Shown here one piece after another: positions 63,496 through 64,000 of a stretch of DNA of 64,000 nucleotides. Source of the stretch: Branchiostoma lanceolatum. Taxonomy: Eukaryota; Chordata; Leptocardii; Amphioxiformes; Branchiostomatidae. Location of the stretch: contig NC_089738.1 in NCBI RefSeq assembly GCF_035083965.1, positions 18,006,734 through 18,070,733 of the forward strand, in the 5' to 3' direction. The notes below the pieces were generated by a model. That model worked only from the letters and a program-made list of their open reading frames with translations, made no database searches and had not been told where the DNA came from. Each line of letters opens with the position of its first letter. Position 1 is the first letter of the stretch. The position numbers and the translations under genes were made by a program.

Positions 63496-63697
63496 CTGTA
63501 ATGCAGAAATGCCCACGCGGTGGTTTTATGTCCCCAGTTTTCACAGTGAACTCTTTAGGGGGACTGTCGCAAAACTTATTGCCCACCTATAACTGTAGCG
63601 CTACAATTGTTTCAAATGTGAACTGAAAACCACCCTGAACACTGCATTTTCTCCCTACCACGAAATAAAAACCACGCGAACTTAAATGCATTTACAT
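63496..63697. mobile_element. MITE, GTTCGCGGTGG family, diverged, reverse orientation
   Basis: CTGTAATGCAG and CACGCGGTGGTTTTATGTCC at the left; TACCACGAAATAAAAACCAC and GCGAACTTAAATGCATTTAC at the right; TAACTGTAGCGCTACAATTG in the centre. Same layout as 39442-39644. Confidence 0.8.
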
Positions 63698-63699
63698 TA

Positions 63700-64000
63700 T
63701 GATTTTCTCTTCTGGTCAAATTATGTAGAAATCAAGTGTACACTGAGTTTTTTGTGTCATGTAATGATAACGTCTCTAGTCCGATAATTTCTAAGTTAAT
63801 GGCTTCAAAGTCATATTGAATGTTGGATGATTAAGTTCTGTGATACATGAACAAACAATACTGAGTGAAAAAATTATAACGAAGTTTAACTGAGTGAGTT
63901 AGTTAGTGAGTGAGACTACACCTACAAACTAACCCTTATATGCATAGTGTCAACAACAACAACATAGTACCTACCATGACAAAGACACAAAATACGTGGT
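63700..64000. other. intergenic edge, nothing assigned
   Basis: AT-rich with a short GAGT-type run (GAGTGAGTTAGTTAGTGAGT) near 63890. No exon seen. Confidence 0.5.

Noticed and set aside
1-64000. Endogenous virus, LTR element or Polinton
   Set aside because: No paired long terminal repeats, polymerase, integrase or capsid-like frames were noticed; the retroelement traces are LINE tails and SINEs only.

Overview
The window looks like nuclear DNA of an invertebrate chordate, most likely a cephalochordate (Branchiostoma-type). The reasons are: intron-rich genes with GT/AG introns of 0.2-11 kb; an Ig-TIR receptor and an FGF-like ligand; a tRNA-Asn almost identical to the vertebrate one; and a very high load of short inverted-repeat elements, tRNA-derived SINEs and LINE 3' tails. 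I know no prokaryotic or organellar feature here. Species assignment is inference.

Layout: (1) 1-6664, plus strand: the last eight visible exons of an unrecognised conserved-looking gene. The 5' part of one exon, with its splice acceptor, has been amplified into an intronic tandem array. (2) 9461-13634, minus strand: a complete two-Ig, one-TM, TIR receptor of the IL-1-receptor type. (3) 14719-14792, minus: tRNA-Asn(GTT). (4) 18460-26866, plus: a secreted, basic, FGF-like beta-trefoil protein with two TATA promoters and an alternative leaderless first exon. (5) 28703-30490, plus: an unrecognised protein with a Ser-Ile-Glu-Pro-Pro repeat. (6) 30.8-33.8 kb: a tRNA-Glu and two decayed copies. (7) 35476-57120, plus: a 15-exon gene whose predicted product has a signal peptide, basic regions, PAN/apple, Frizzled cysteine-rich domain, PAN/apple, a threonine-rich linker, and a complete nicotinic-receptor ligand-binding domain that stops where the channel would begin. 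(8) 58824-63285, minus: a SENP3/5-like SUMO protease, convergent with gene 7, with its last exon not found.

The best candidate for an undescribed system is gene 7. It joins a Wnt/lipid-binding type CRD to an acetylcholine-binding-protein-like module in one secreted chain. All exon phases agree across 15 exons, and the cholinergic aromatic cage is intact, while the Cys-loop has lost its channel-coupling residues.

The intergenic and intronic space is filled with several families of foldback elements. Two families could be given target-site lengths directly from the sequence: 9 bp for the CTCCAAGCAGA family and TA for the GTTCGCGGTGG family. A nested case shows an 8 bp site for the AGCCTCTACCAGG family. 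Exon boundaries are my splice-site readings by eye and have not been checked against transcripts.
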